Of a stretch of 64,000 nucleotides of DNA, positions 17,253 to 25,375 are shown piece by piece. The position numbers were made by a program, and so were the translations under genes. How positions within the stretch are numbered: position 1 is the first letter of the stretch; each line of letters begins with the position of its first letter. The DNA is from DAOTVY01 sp041082245 (GTDB lineage: Bacteria; Chloroflexota; Chloroflexia; DTKN01), in contig JBDOIE010000015.1 of NCBI GenBank assembly GCA_041082245.1, forward strand, positions 62,001-126,000. The letters run 5' to 3'. The notes beneath the pieces are model-generated. The model worked only from the letters and a program-made list of their open reading frames with translations, made no database searches and was not told the origin of the DNA.

Positions 17253-19816
17253 CGGCTGCCCTCCTCCGTCCGTTCGATTTCGATTCGCACCGGGAAACGC
17301 TCCTTCAGCTCCTGGAGGTGCGTGATCACAAGGATTTTCTCGAAATCGCCTTCGACTGAGTGGATCGCCTCGACGAGCTTTTCCCTCCCCTGGGTGTCCT
17401 GGCTGCCAAACCCCTCGTCGATCACAAGCGTCTGGAGGCGTGCCCCGGCGCGCCGCGCAAGCAACCGGCTCAAGGCGATCCGCAGCGCAAAGTCGATGCG
17501 GAGCTTTTCGCCGCCGGAAAACATCTCGTAGGGCCGGGTACCGCGCAGGTCCGACACGTGGATATCGAGCGTCTCCTGGACCGTGCCCTTTTGCGTCACC
17601 CGCTGCATGGCGACCTGCACGGACATCTCTCCGTCGCTCATCTGGCGCAGCAGCAGGTTCGCTTCCTGTTCGATTTCCGGTACGGCGGATTCGATGAGCA
17701 TTGCCTGTACACCGCGCTTGCCGAGCGATTCCAGGAGCTCCTGATAGATCGCTACCTGATCGCGGCGCTTCTTGAGTTCTCGTTCCTTCTCCTTGCGCTC
17801 TTCACCCAACCGCTCGAGCTGCTGCAGCTCCCCCAGCGCGGCGCCGAGCGCTTGATCCGCGCGCTGGAGCTGGAGTTGCGCCGATTTCCAGGCGCTCTCC
17901 AATTGCTGCCGGCGGTGCTGCAAGGCCGCCCATTCGGCAAGCACCTCTTGCAGCTGCTGCAGTTGCGTCTCTACGCATTGAAGCTCGTCTTCCCGCTCCA
18001 GGAGTGCAGTCCGTGTCTCGCCGAGGAGCCGTTCCTCCGCCTCGAGCTGCATACGGGCCGCGGTGAGCTGCCGGTATTCCCCTTCGATCCCTCTCAAGCG
18101 CAGCAACTCCTTCCGCAGGGCATCGTGCTCCGCCCGATCGTAGGGAAGCGTCTCCAGTTCCTGACGCACCGCCGTTAGGGCCCTGCGTGCCTCGTGGGCG
18201 AAATCCCCGCCTGCGAGTGTATTCTCTATGCTCGCCAGCGCCGCTTGGTCCCGAGCCTGATCCTGAGCAAGATGCTCCAGTTCTGCGAGCATCCGCTCCA
18301 GCACCGCCCGCTCCTGCTCGAGCAGGCTGCGTCCTCGCAACTGCTCTTCCAATTCCTGGAGCTTGCCGCGCAAGCGGGCGATCTCCTTCTCTTCCTGCTG
18401 GGCGGCGGCTTCCCTGGCGCGGTAGAGGTCTCTTTTCTCCTTGTCCTCCGCTTCATAGCTTCGCCGCACGCGTTCCAGACCCTCGGCACCCAAAGGGCTC
18501 TGGCACAGGGGGCAGTTCGCCTCGCCTTCCGCGAGAAGCGCCAGTTTCTCCCGCAGCAGTGACATCTCCTCCCTAAGACGCTGGCATTCCGCGCGAAGGG
18601 TCTGGACGGTTTCCATCCGGGCACGCTCTTCCGCCTGAAGGGCTGTTCGCTGCTGCTCCAGTTCTTGAGCCTGCTCGAGCTGTTGGGCCAGCCGATTCAG
18701 TCGCTCGAGGAGCTGCGGGCGTTCCCGTAGCCGGTGCTCCCGTTCCGCGATCTGCCGGCGGAGGACTTCGCGCTCCGTCACGTAGCGACTGCGTTCCCTT
18801 TCGATCGCTTGCTCGAGTTCACGAACCTGTTCCGCAAGGGCAAGGCGCTGCCCGGCCATCCGGGAGAGCTCTTCGTTCCGCTCCTGGAGCTGCCGGAAAT
18901 GCATGTACGCCGCTTCGATCTCCGGGGCCTGCTCCAGGATCCGACGGGCGGCCTCTACGCGCTCCTGTTGTTGCGCGCAACGCGCGCGGAGTTGTTCGAC
19001 TTCCGATTTCAGGCGGGTTCGCCGTTTTTCCGTCTCCGTGAGGTGTAACCGTTGAGCCTCGAGTTCGGACATCCGCGCGCGAACTTCTTCGAGGGCGCGC
19101 CATTGCCGGTCGAGTTCTTCCTGCCATCGGGCAACATCCTGGGCTGCCTGCTCTTTCGCCCTTTCCAGTTCCTCCTGGCGTGCGAGCTGGCGCTCCAGTG
19201 CTTCCAGCGCGATCGCCAGGTCCTGCACCCGGCGCTCTTCGAGCCGGAGGCGCTCGCGTGCCCGTTCCTCTAGGCGCTCGTAATACGCTAACCCAAGGAT
19301 ATCCGCGAGGACTTGTTTCCGTTCGGCTGGTGGTTTCAACGTGAACAGATCTGCTTTTCCCTGAAGCAGGAAGGACGAGTTCACGAAGGTTTCATAGTCC
19401 ATACGCAGGAGATCGACGATCCGCCTTTCAGTCTGTGGTACATTTTCCCCGGCGATCGAGCGCCAGCCCAGAGGGCCAAAGGCTTCCAGCTCCAGACGGG
19501 TGCGCCCGGACTTTTTCCCTGCGCCGGCCCCGCCTCTCTGCGCCCGTTCTCGCTGCCGGCGGACCCGGTAAGGGGTTCCTTCCAGAAGGAATTCGAATTC
19601 CACCTCCATCTCGTTCGCCCCGGTGGAGATGAGGTCGTCATCCGTGCGTCCGCGGGCGCGCCCCCAGAGCGCCCAGGTGATCGCGTCGAGCAAGGCGGAC
19701 TTGCCGGCGCCGTTCGGGCCGGAGAGGCACGCCAGGTGGATATCGCCGAATTCGAGGGGTGGAAGGCCCTCGCGGTAGCACATGAAGTTGCGTAGTCGCA
19801 ACGCGACCGGGATCAT
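17237..19816 (-). CDS. sbcC: SbcC/Rad50-type DNA repair ATPase
   Basis: 859 residues from an ATG with GGAGG seven bases upstream; an upstream open extension into the divergent kinase gene is not used. Walker A GPNGAGKS (33-40) opens the ATPase head. Long coiled coils (about 170-430 and 440-700) flank a zinc hook CPLC near residue 435. The C-terminal head has the signature MFSGGEKLRIDFALRIALS and the D-loop region LVIDEGFGSQD. Rad50-type proteins tether and process DNA ends with the nuclease SbcD/Mre11. No sbcD is adjacent, which is unusual. Confidence 0.92.
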   Translation of the reverse strand: MIPVALRLRNFMCYREGLPPLEFGDIHLACLSGPNGAGKSALLDAITWALWGRARGRTDDDLISTGANEMEVEFEFLLEGTPYRVRRQRERAQRGGAGAGKKSGRTRLELEAFGPLGWRSIAGENVPQTERRIVDLLRMDYETFVNSSFLLQGKADLFTLKPPAERKQVLADILGLAYYERLEERARERLRLEERRVQDLAIALEALERQLARQEELERAKEQAAQDVARWQEELDRQWRALEEVRARMSELEAQRLHLTETEKRRTRLKSEVEQLRARCAQQQERVEAARRILEQAPEIEAAYMHFRQLQERNEELSRMAGQRLALAEQVRELEQAIERERSRYVTEREVLRRQIAEREHRLRERPQLLERLNRLAQQLEQAQELEQQRTALQAEERARMETVQTLRAECQRLREEMSLLREKLALLAEGEANCPLCQSPLGAEGLERVRRSYEAEDKEKRDLYRAREAAAQQEEKEIARLRGKLQELEEQLRGRSLLEQERAVLERMLAELEHLAQDQARDQAALASIENTLAGGDFAHEARRALTAVRQELETLPYDRAEHDALRKELLRLRGIEGEYRQLTAARMQLEAEERLLGETRTALLEREDELQCVETQLQQLQEVLAEWAALQHRRQQLESAWKSAQLQLQRADQALGAALGELQQLERLGEERKEKERELKKRRDQVAIYQELLESLGKRGVQAMLIESAVPEIEQEANLLLRQMSDGEMSVQVAMQRVTQKGTVQETLDIHVSDLRGTRPYEMFSGGEKLRIDFALRIALSRLLARRAGARLQTLVIDEGFGSQDTQGREKLVEAIHSVEGDFEKILVITHLQELKERFPVRIEIERTEEGSRWTMV

Positions 19817-19833
19817 CGTGCACCTCCGAAGGT

Positions 19834-19862
19834 AGTCTAGCATATAGCGACTCTCGGCGCAA
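19834..19862 (-). promoter_or_regulatory. Promoter of the sbcC-like gene
   Basis: On the minus strand TTGCGC (19857-19862), a 17-base spacer and TAGACT (19834-19839) lie just upstream of the GGAGG and ATG. The leader would be very short. Confidence 0.6.
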
Positions 19863-19868
19863 CCGCGT

Positions 19869-19897
19869 TTGTCCCGGGGGCCTATGTGTGCTATAAT
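19869..19897 (+). promoter_or_regulatory. Promoter of the kinase/response-regulator operon
   Basis: TTGTCC (19869-19874), a 17-base spacer and a perfect TATAAT (19892-19897) lie 28 bases before the kinase ATG. It is back-to-back with the sbcC promoter, with about 6 bases between their -35 elements. Confidence 0.65.
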
Positions 19898-19925
19898 CGG
19901 TATATCGTGGGGTACAGGAGAGCGC

Positions 19926-20861
19926 ATGGAAGAGGCGTGGCAGCCCGAAGTCCTCGTGATCGGCGCAGCGTGCCTGGATATCAAGGGGCACGTGTCCGGC
20001 CCCGTGCATCCCGGAACCTCGAATCCCGGGCGCGTACGTATCAGCATTGGCGGGGTTGCCCGTAACATCGCCGAGAACCTCGCGCGATTGGGGACACGCA
20101 CGACGCTGCTCGCCGTCGTGGCGCGTGATCCGTTCGGGGAGCAGATCGTGAAGCACACGGGCGCCGCGGGCGTGGACGTGAGCCAGGTGCTCTTCAGCCG
20201 CGACCAGCGGACCAGCGCTTATCTAGCGATCGTGGATGGGGAAGGGAACCTTACGGCCGCAGTGGATGACACGGCCACGACGGCAGAATTGACCCCGCGC
20301 TACGTCTACCGGCGGCGCCGCCTGTTTCGAGCGGCGCGCATGGTTGTGGTCGATGCCAACACACCGGTCGCCACGGCACAGACGGTACTCCGGATCGCGC
20401 ATCACTACCGAGTTCCAGTATGCCTCGATCCTGTTTCCTATGAGTTGGCGCGCAGGTACCGGGAGCTGATCGGCCAATTCCACCTGTTGACCTGTGGACA
20501 AGTGGAAGCCGAGGCGCTGCTCGAGCAACCTGTACGTTCGCGCCGCGAGGCGACCGCAGCGGCGCGGCGGCTCGTCAGCACTGGCACTGCGGTGGCCCTG
20601 ATCAGCCTAGGAGGGGGCGGGGTCGTGTATGCGACCACGGAGAACAGCGGCTATGTTCCAGCCCTGAGGTGTCCCATCGTGGATCCGACGGGTGCGGCAG
20701 ATGCACTTACGGCCACGGTGATCTACGGGCTGGTGAACGGATTCTCACTGGATGAAGCGGTCTGGTTGGGAGTCTCCGCGGCTACCGTTACCCTGCAGTC
20801 GACGGAAACGGTGCGCTCGGACCTCAGTCTGGACCTGCTATATCAACAGCTGGTGAGCTGA
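19926..20861 (+). CDS. PfkB-family carbohydrate kinase, pseudouridine-kinase-like
   Basis: 311 residues from an ATG preceded by GGAGAGCGC. The first PfkB signature GGVARNIAENLARLG closely resembles that of pseudouridine kinase (PsuK), and the anion-hole/catalytic motif reads DPTGAADALTA with the general-base aspartate kept but the usual GAGD changed to GAAD. PfkB enzymes phosphorylate sugars or nucleosides with ATP. No pseudouridine glycosidase gene (psuG) lies next to it, so the substrate is unsettled. It is followed after 3 bases by a response regulator gene, an unexpected partner. Confidence 0.82.
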   Translation: MEEAWQPEVLVIGAACLDIKGHVSGPVHPGTSNPGRVRISIGGVARNIAENLARLGTRTTLLAVVARDPFGEQIVKHTGAAGVDVSQVLFSRDQRTSAYLAIVDGEGNLTAAVDDTATTAELTPRYVYRRRRLFRAARMVVVDANTPVATAQTVLRIAHHYRVPVCLDPVSYELARRYRELIGQFHLLTCGQVEAEALLEQPVRSRREATAAARRLVSTGTAVALISLGGGGVVYATTENSGYVPALRCPIVDPTGAADALTATVIYGLVNGFSLDEAVWLGVSAATVTLQSTETVRSDLSLDLLYQQLVS

Positions 20862-20864
20862 ACC

Positions 20865-22238
20865 ATGGCGGAGCACCGGGCAACCATTCTCATTGCGGAC
20901 GACGATCCGCGGATCCTCCAGTTGCTGCGTACGTATCTGGAAAGCCTCGGCTACCGCACCCTCCTGAGCCAGACAGGCAACGACGCCGTTCAGGTTGCTC
21001 AAGAGAATGTACCGGATCTGGTAATCCTGGATGTGATGATGCCCCAGATGGACGGATTCGAGGTCTGCCGCCAGCTGCGCAACGATACCCGCACGAGCCA
21101 TGTCCCGATCCTGATGCTCACCTCCCGGACTACGCTCGAAGCCAAGCTCACCGGTTTCGAGTCCGGGGCGGATGACTATATGACCAAGCCTTTCGAGCTC
21201 GCAGAATTGCGCGCGCGGATTCACGCGCTGTTGCGGCGTTCGAGGGAAATGCAGGTGCGCAGCCCTCTGACGGGCCTTCCAGGCAACCGGCTGCTGCTGG
21301 AAGAGCTGCGCCATCGGATTCAACGCCAACAGCCGTTCGCGTTCCTGCTCGTCGATATCGATTACTTCAAGGCATTCAACGACGCGTACGGTTTCCTGCG
21401 GGGCGACGAGGCGATTCGCCTTCTCGGACGCCTCGTCGAGGAGACGGTGCATGCAGCGGGTGTGCCGGGCGATTTCGTGGGGCACATCGGGGGCGACGAC
21501 TTTGCGGTCATCACGCACCCCGAGCACGCGGAGTCGATTTGCCGTGCCTTGATCGAGCGTTTCGACGCGAGCGTCGGAGAGCTGTACGACCCGGCGGACC
21601 GAGAACGGGGCTATCTCCGCGGCTACGATCGCCACGGAGTGCCGCACCGTTTTCCCCTGATGACGATCTCCATCGGGGTGGTCATGACCCTCGAGCGCAA
21701 ATTCACCGACCCGGAGGAAGTGAGCCGCACCGCCGCAGAGATGAAGCAGTATGCGAAACGGTTTCCGGGCAGCAACTATGCGGTCGATCAGCGTGGACGG
21801 CAACCTCCGCGCCTGGTGATGCCGGAGCGCCGCGGCCGCCGGCGCGCGGTATCGATCGCGGTGTGCGGAATGGAGCGAGACCTGCTGGAACTGATCCAGC
21901 TCGAGATGGAAAAGAACGGGCACACGGTCGCCCTTTATGAGCGTGGAGACGAATTGCTGGAAGCCTGTCGGCGTTCCTCTCCTGGCATCGTGGTGCTCGA
22001 TGCGTTCCAGCAGGGTATGTCCGTGTGGTCGCTTTGCCGCGAACTTCGAGCGATGGATAGCCTGCGCTATCGCCCGATCCTGCTCTTGTCGACCGATCCG
22101 GAGGACGAGGAACGCGCGTTTCAGGCTCACGCGGATGCCTTCCTCCTGAAGCCGTTCTCGCTGAGGCGCCTTGTTGCCTGTATCGACGACCTGCTCGACC
22201 GGTCGCCGAACCATAACGAACCGAACAACACGGAGTGA
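20865..22238 (+). CDS. Response regulator with REC-GGDEF-REC architecture
   Basis: 457 residues. The N-terminal receiver has the acidic pair at 12-14, phosphoacceptor Asp56 in VILDVMMP and Lys in TKPF. A diguanylate-cyclase-like domain (about 132-300) has GGDDF at 209-213, a permitted variant of GGDEF, with LVDIDYFKAFNDAYG upstream. So it may synthesise c-di-GMP, though the N-terminal DALTGLPN motif is shortened to SPLTGLPG. A second, less conserved receiver (about 325-445) has IVVLDAFQQG and LLKPF. Translation follows the kinase closely. No DNA-binding domain was seen. Confidence 0.88.
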   Translation: MAEHRATILIADDDPRILQLLRTYLESLGYRTLLSQTGNDAVQVAQENVPDLVILDVMMPQMDGFEVCRQLRNDTRTSHVPILMLTSRTTLEAKLTGFESGADDYMTKPFELAELRARIHALLRRSREMQVRSPLTGLPGNRLLLEELRHRIQRQQPFAFLLVDIDYFKAFNDAYGFLRGDEAIRLLGRLVEETVHAAGVPGDFVGHIGGDDFAVITHPEHAESICRALIERFDASVGELYDPADRERGYLRGYDRHGVPHRFPLMTISIGVVMTLERKFTDPEEVSRTAAEMKQYAKRFPGSNYAVDQRGRQPPRLVMPERRGRRRAVSIAVCGMERDLLELIQLEMEKNGHTVALYERGDELLEACRRSSPGIVVLDAFQQGMSVWSLCRELRAMDSLRYRPILLLSTDPEDEERAFQAHADAFLLKPFSLRRLVACIDDLLDRSPNHNEPNNTE

Positions 22239-22242
22239 AGCG

Positions 22243-22710
22243 ATGGGCACTGTGTTGGTGGTAGATGACGAACGGGCCATCGTGAAGTTGATCGAGGCCA
22301 ACCTGCGCCTGGAAAACTTTCAGGTGATCACCGCGATGGACGGCCTTCAGGCCCTTCAGCAGGTGAAGGAAAAGAAGCCCGATCTGATCATCCTCGACAT
22401 CATGATGCCGCATATGGACGGATGGCAGGTATTACAGAGGGTACGGCAGGACGACGAACTGCGGGACATCCCTGTGGTCGTGCTCACTGCACGCACCGGC
22501 GACGCAGATATCATCCGCGGGTGGGAATTGGGGGCGGACGAGTACATCACCAAGCCGTTCAGCCCGCTTGCGCTCGTCAAGACCGTGCAAATGGTGTTGA
22601 AGCAGTCGCCAGAGGAACGCCGCGCACGGCGCCAGCGGGAAATCGTGCGCGCTCAGCTGCTCCATAACCTGCGCGATCGAAGGGACCAGGGCCACGAATC
22701 GCTCGTTTGA
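22243..22710 (+). CDS. Single-domain response regulator (CheY/PhoP-receiver type)
   Basis: 155 residues. The ATG at 22243 is preceded by GGAG and lies 4 bases beyond the previous stop. A complete receiver domain has DDE at 8-10, phosphoacceptor Asp52 in LIILDIMMP, Thr in VVLTART and Lys in ITKPFSP. After residue 125 there is only a basic tail (EERRARRQREIVRAQ) with no output domain. Likely a phospho-signalling relay or protein-interaction regulator working with the preceding REC-GGDEF-REC protein. Confidence 0.88.
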   Translation: MGTVLVVDDERAIVKLIEANLRLENFQVITAMDGLQALQQVKEKKPDLIILDIMMPHMDGWQVLQRVRQDDELRDIPVVVLTARTGDADIIRGWELGADEYITKPFSPLALVKTVQMVLKQSPEERRARRQREIVRAQLLHNLRDRRDQGHESLV

Positions 22711-22722
22711 ACGTACACAGGA

Positions 22723-22753
22723 CAGGGCGCCCTGCCTTGGGCAGGGCGCCCTG
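22723..22753. terminator. Perfect 14-bp hairpin between convergent genes
   Basis: CAGGGCGCCCTGCC (22723-22736) pairs perfectly with 22740-22753 around a TTG loop. Each arm is itself a near-palindrome (CAGGGCGCCCTG). It sits 12 bases after the response regulator stop and 9 bases before the clpC stop. It is probably a bidirectional terminator without a T-tract. Confidence 0.7.
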
Positions 22754-22762
22754 CGCTTGTTC

Positions 22763-25261
22763 CTATTCCGGGACGACCCTCTCCACGACCGGGACAGTCT
22801 CCGCAGCCGGGCACGGTCCCTGGCATCGGAAGACGATCCTCCCTTCCTCGGCGTCGACAACGATGGTGTCGCCGGGGCGGAACTCCCCTTTCAACAGGCT
22901 CCGGGAAAGCGGGGTCTCGACGAGGCGCTGGATGGTGCGACGCAGCGGGCGCGCTCCATAGACGGGGTTGTATCCCTCACGCACCAGAAGCTCTTTCGCA
23001 GCGGGCGTGAGCTCGACCTGTACCCCCTGCTCGGCCAGACGTTTGCCCACATCCCGCATCTGCAGGTCGACGATCTGCAGGAGCTCCTCGAGGGTGAGGG
23101 AATGGAAGATGATCACCTCGTCGATGCGGTTCAGGAATTCGGGCCGGAAGGTTGCCTTGAGGGCTTCCTCTACCTTCCTCCGCATCTCAGCTTCGTCCAG
23201 GATGTTCGCCTCACGCCGCGCGGCTGAAAAGCCGATGCCCGAAGAAGCCCGGATGTGCTCCGTGCCCACGTTGGAGGTCATAATGATCACGGTGTTCCGA
23301 AAGTCGACCGTGTGCCCCTGGCCATCCGTGAGCCGGCCGTCGTCCAGCACCTGCAGCAGCGTGTTAAAGACTTCCGGATGCGCCTTTTCCACTTCATCGA
23401 ACAGGATGACCTGATACGGCCGCCGCCGGACGGCCTCCGTGAGCTGGCCACCCTCCTCATACCCTACATACCCCGGGGGTGCGCCGATCATTCGCGAGAC
23501 GGTGTGCTTTTCCTGGTATTCGCTCATGTCGATGCGCGTCATGGCGTTTTCGTCGTCGAAGAGGAACTCGGCAAGGGCTTTTGCGAGCTCCGTTTTTCCC
23601 ACCCCGGTAGGGCCGAGGAAGATGAAGGAGCCGATGGGCCGCCTTGGGTCCTTCAGCCCGGCGCGGGCGCGGCGGATCGCGTCCGAGATCGCCGCGACCG
23701 CTTCCTCTTGGCCCACGACACGCTGGTGCAGTCGGGCCTCCATCTCCAGAAGCTTTTCTTTCTCTCCCTCGAGCATGCGGCTCACAGGGATGCCCGTCCA
23801 GGATGCGACGACCTCGGCAATGTCCTCGGCGTCCACCACCTCATCCAGGCCGGCCTCCTGCAGCCACCGCTCCCGCTTTTCCCGCAGCTCCTGCTCCAGT
23901 GCCAGGTGCCGGGAGCGGGCGTAGGCAGCCGCTTCGTAGTCCTGCCGCAACGCCGCCTCTTCCTCTTCCTGGGCCAGCCGGCGCAGCTCCTCCTCCATGG
24001 CTTTCAGCTCTGGAGGCATGCTGTAGATGTCGATGCGCAGCTTCGCGGCCGCCTCGTCCACAAGGTCGATCGCCTTATCCGGGAGGTGCCGCTCGCTGAT
24101 ATAGCGGGCAGCAAGGCGGGCAGCAGCCTCGAGGGCCTCATCGGAGATCCGCAGCCCGTGGTGCTCCTCGTAGCGGCTGCGCAGACCGCGCAGCATCTCT
24201 ACCGTCTGCTCCACGGAAGGCTCTTCGATATAGACCGGGGAGAAGCGCCGCTCCAGCGCCGAGTCCTTTTCGATGTAGCGTCGGTAGTCGTCCACCGTGG
24301 TCGCGCCGATGCACTGCAGCTCGCCCCGGGAAAGGGCGGGCTTCAGCATGTTGGAAGCGTCGATCGCTCCGGAGGCTGCCCCGGCGCCAACCACAGTGTG
24401 GAGTTCGTCGATGAACAGGATGATCTCGCCCTGCGCGTTCCGGACTTCGTCCAACACTGCTTTCAGGCGTTCCTCGAACTCCCCGCGGAATTTGGACCCA
24501 GCCACCAACGCGGCCAGGTCCAGGGCCAGGATACGCTTGTTCCGGAGTGGCTCCGGAACGTCGCCCGCAACGATCTTCTGAGCCAGGCCTTCCGCGATCG
24601 CAGTCTTGCCTACCCCGGTTTCGCCGATGATTACCGGATTGTTCTTCGTGCGCCGGGCAAGGATCTGGATTACGCGCCGGATCTCTGCATCCCGGCCGAT
24701 CACCGGATCCAACCGGCCCTGGCGCGCCATCTCGGTCAGATCGTGGCTGTAGCGCTCCAGGATGCGGTACTTGCTTTCCGCGCGGGGATCTGTCACCCGC
24801 TGGCCCTTGCGAAGGTCCATAATCGCTTGATAGAGCAGATCGCGTGTGACCCCGTGCTCCCGCAGCAAGCGCGCGGAGGGAGAATCCCGCTCCGAGGCGA
24901 TCGCAAGGAGGAGGTGATCCGTACCGACGTACTCGTCCTTCAAGAGCTGTGCTTCCCGTTGCGCCTGGTCGAAGACCCACTTGGCTCGCGGGGTCAGATA
25001 GACCTGTCCGGGCGTTCCGTACAGGGGCGGCCGGAAGCTGCGGGGCAACCCCGCGAGTTCCATCTCCAGCCGATCGTCCAGTTCCGACACCGGTACGCCG
25101 AGCTTTCCCAGCACGGCACGGGGAACCCCTTCCTCCTGGCGCAACAGCGCAAGGAACAGGTGCTCAACATCCAGCTGGCTGTGCTGGAACTGTTGCATCA
25201 GGTCCTGCGCCAGTTGCAGGACTTCCTGCGCATGTTCTGTTAACCGATCGAATCGCAACAT
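22763..25261 (-). CDS. clpC: ATP-dependent Clp protease ATPase subunit ClpC
   Basis: 832 residues, typical for ClpC. The double Clp_N repeat (1-150), first AAA+ module with Walker A GETGVGKT (213-220), and middle UVR-like region with DYEAAAYARSRHLALEQEL are present. The second AAA+ module has GPTGVGKTEL near residue 560 and the C-terminal YNPVYGARPLRR sensor-2 region. It unfolds substrates for ClpP and may disaggregate proteins. The ATG at 25261 has AGGAG eight bases upstream. It has its own promoter overlapping the end of hflX, so it can be expressed separately. No CtsR-type operator was identified. Confidence 0.95.
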   Translation of the reverse strand: MLRFDRLTEHAQEVLQLAQDLMQQFQHSQLDVEHLFLALLRQEEGVPRAVLGKLGVPVSELDDRLEMELAGLPRSFRPPLYGTPGQVYLTPRAKWVFDQAQREAQLLKDEYVGTDHLLLAIASERDSPSARLLREHGVTRDLLYQAIMDLRKGQRVTDPRAESKYRILERYSHDLTEMARQGRLDPVIGRDAEIRRVIQILARRTKNNPVIIGETGVGKTAIAEGLAQKIVAGDVPEPLRNKRILALDLAALVAGSKFRGEFEERLKAVLDEVRNAQGEIILFIDELHTVVGAGAASGAIDASNMLKPALSRGELQCIGATTVDDYRRYIEKDSALERRFSPVYIEEPSVEQTVEMLRGLRSRYEEHHGLRISDEALEAAARLAARYISERHLPDKAIDLVDEAAAKLRIDIYSMPPELKAMEEELRRLAQEEEEAALRQDYEAAAYARSRHLALEQELREKRERWLQEAGLDEVVDAEDIAEVVASWTGIPVSRMLEGEKEKLLEMEARLHQRVVGQEEAVAAISDAIRRARAGLKDPRRPIGSFIFLGPTGVGKTELAKALAEFLFDDENAMTRIDMSEYQEKHTVSRMIGAPPGYVGYEEGGQLTEAVRRRPYQVILFDEVEKAHPEVFNTLLQVLDDGRLTDGQGHTVDFRNTVIIMTSNVGTEHIRASSGIGFSAARREANILDEAEMRRKVEEALKATFRPEFLNRIDEVIIFHSLTLEELLQIVDLQMRDVGKRLAEQGVQVELTPAAKELLVREGYNPVYGARPLRRTIQRLVETPLSRSLLKGEFRPGDTIVVDAEEGRIVFRCQGPCPAAETVPVVERVVPE

Positions 25262-25346
25262 AGTCGATCTCCTGCAGCAGGAGATTTCCCGCTGCACGCC
25301 GCAAGATATCCCAAATGCGGCACTGGTTGCGGTAATCTACAGCACC

Positions 25347-25375
25347 ATTATAGGTTTTCGCCCGCCGGGCGTCAA
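25347..25375 (-). promoter_or_regulatory. Promoter of clpC
   Basis: On the minus strand TTGACG (25370-25375), a 17-base spacer and perfect TATAAT (25347-25352) overlap the hflX stop codon, giving a clpC leader of about 80 bases. A direct CTGCAGCAGGAG-like inverted repeat lies in the leader near 25272-25283. Confidence 0.7.

Noticed and set aside
23255..25243. Long plus-strand frame opposite clpC
   Set aside because: Shadow of clpC codons; no domain or RBS.
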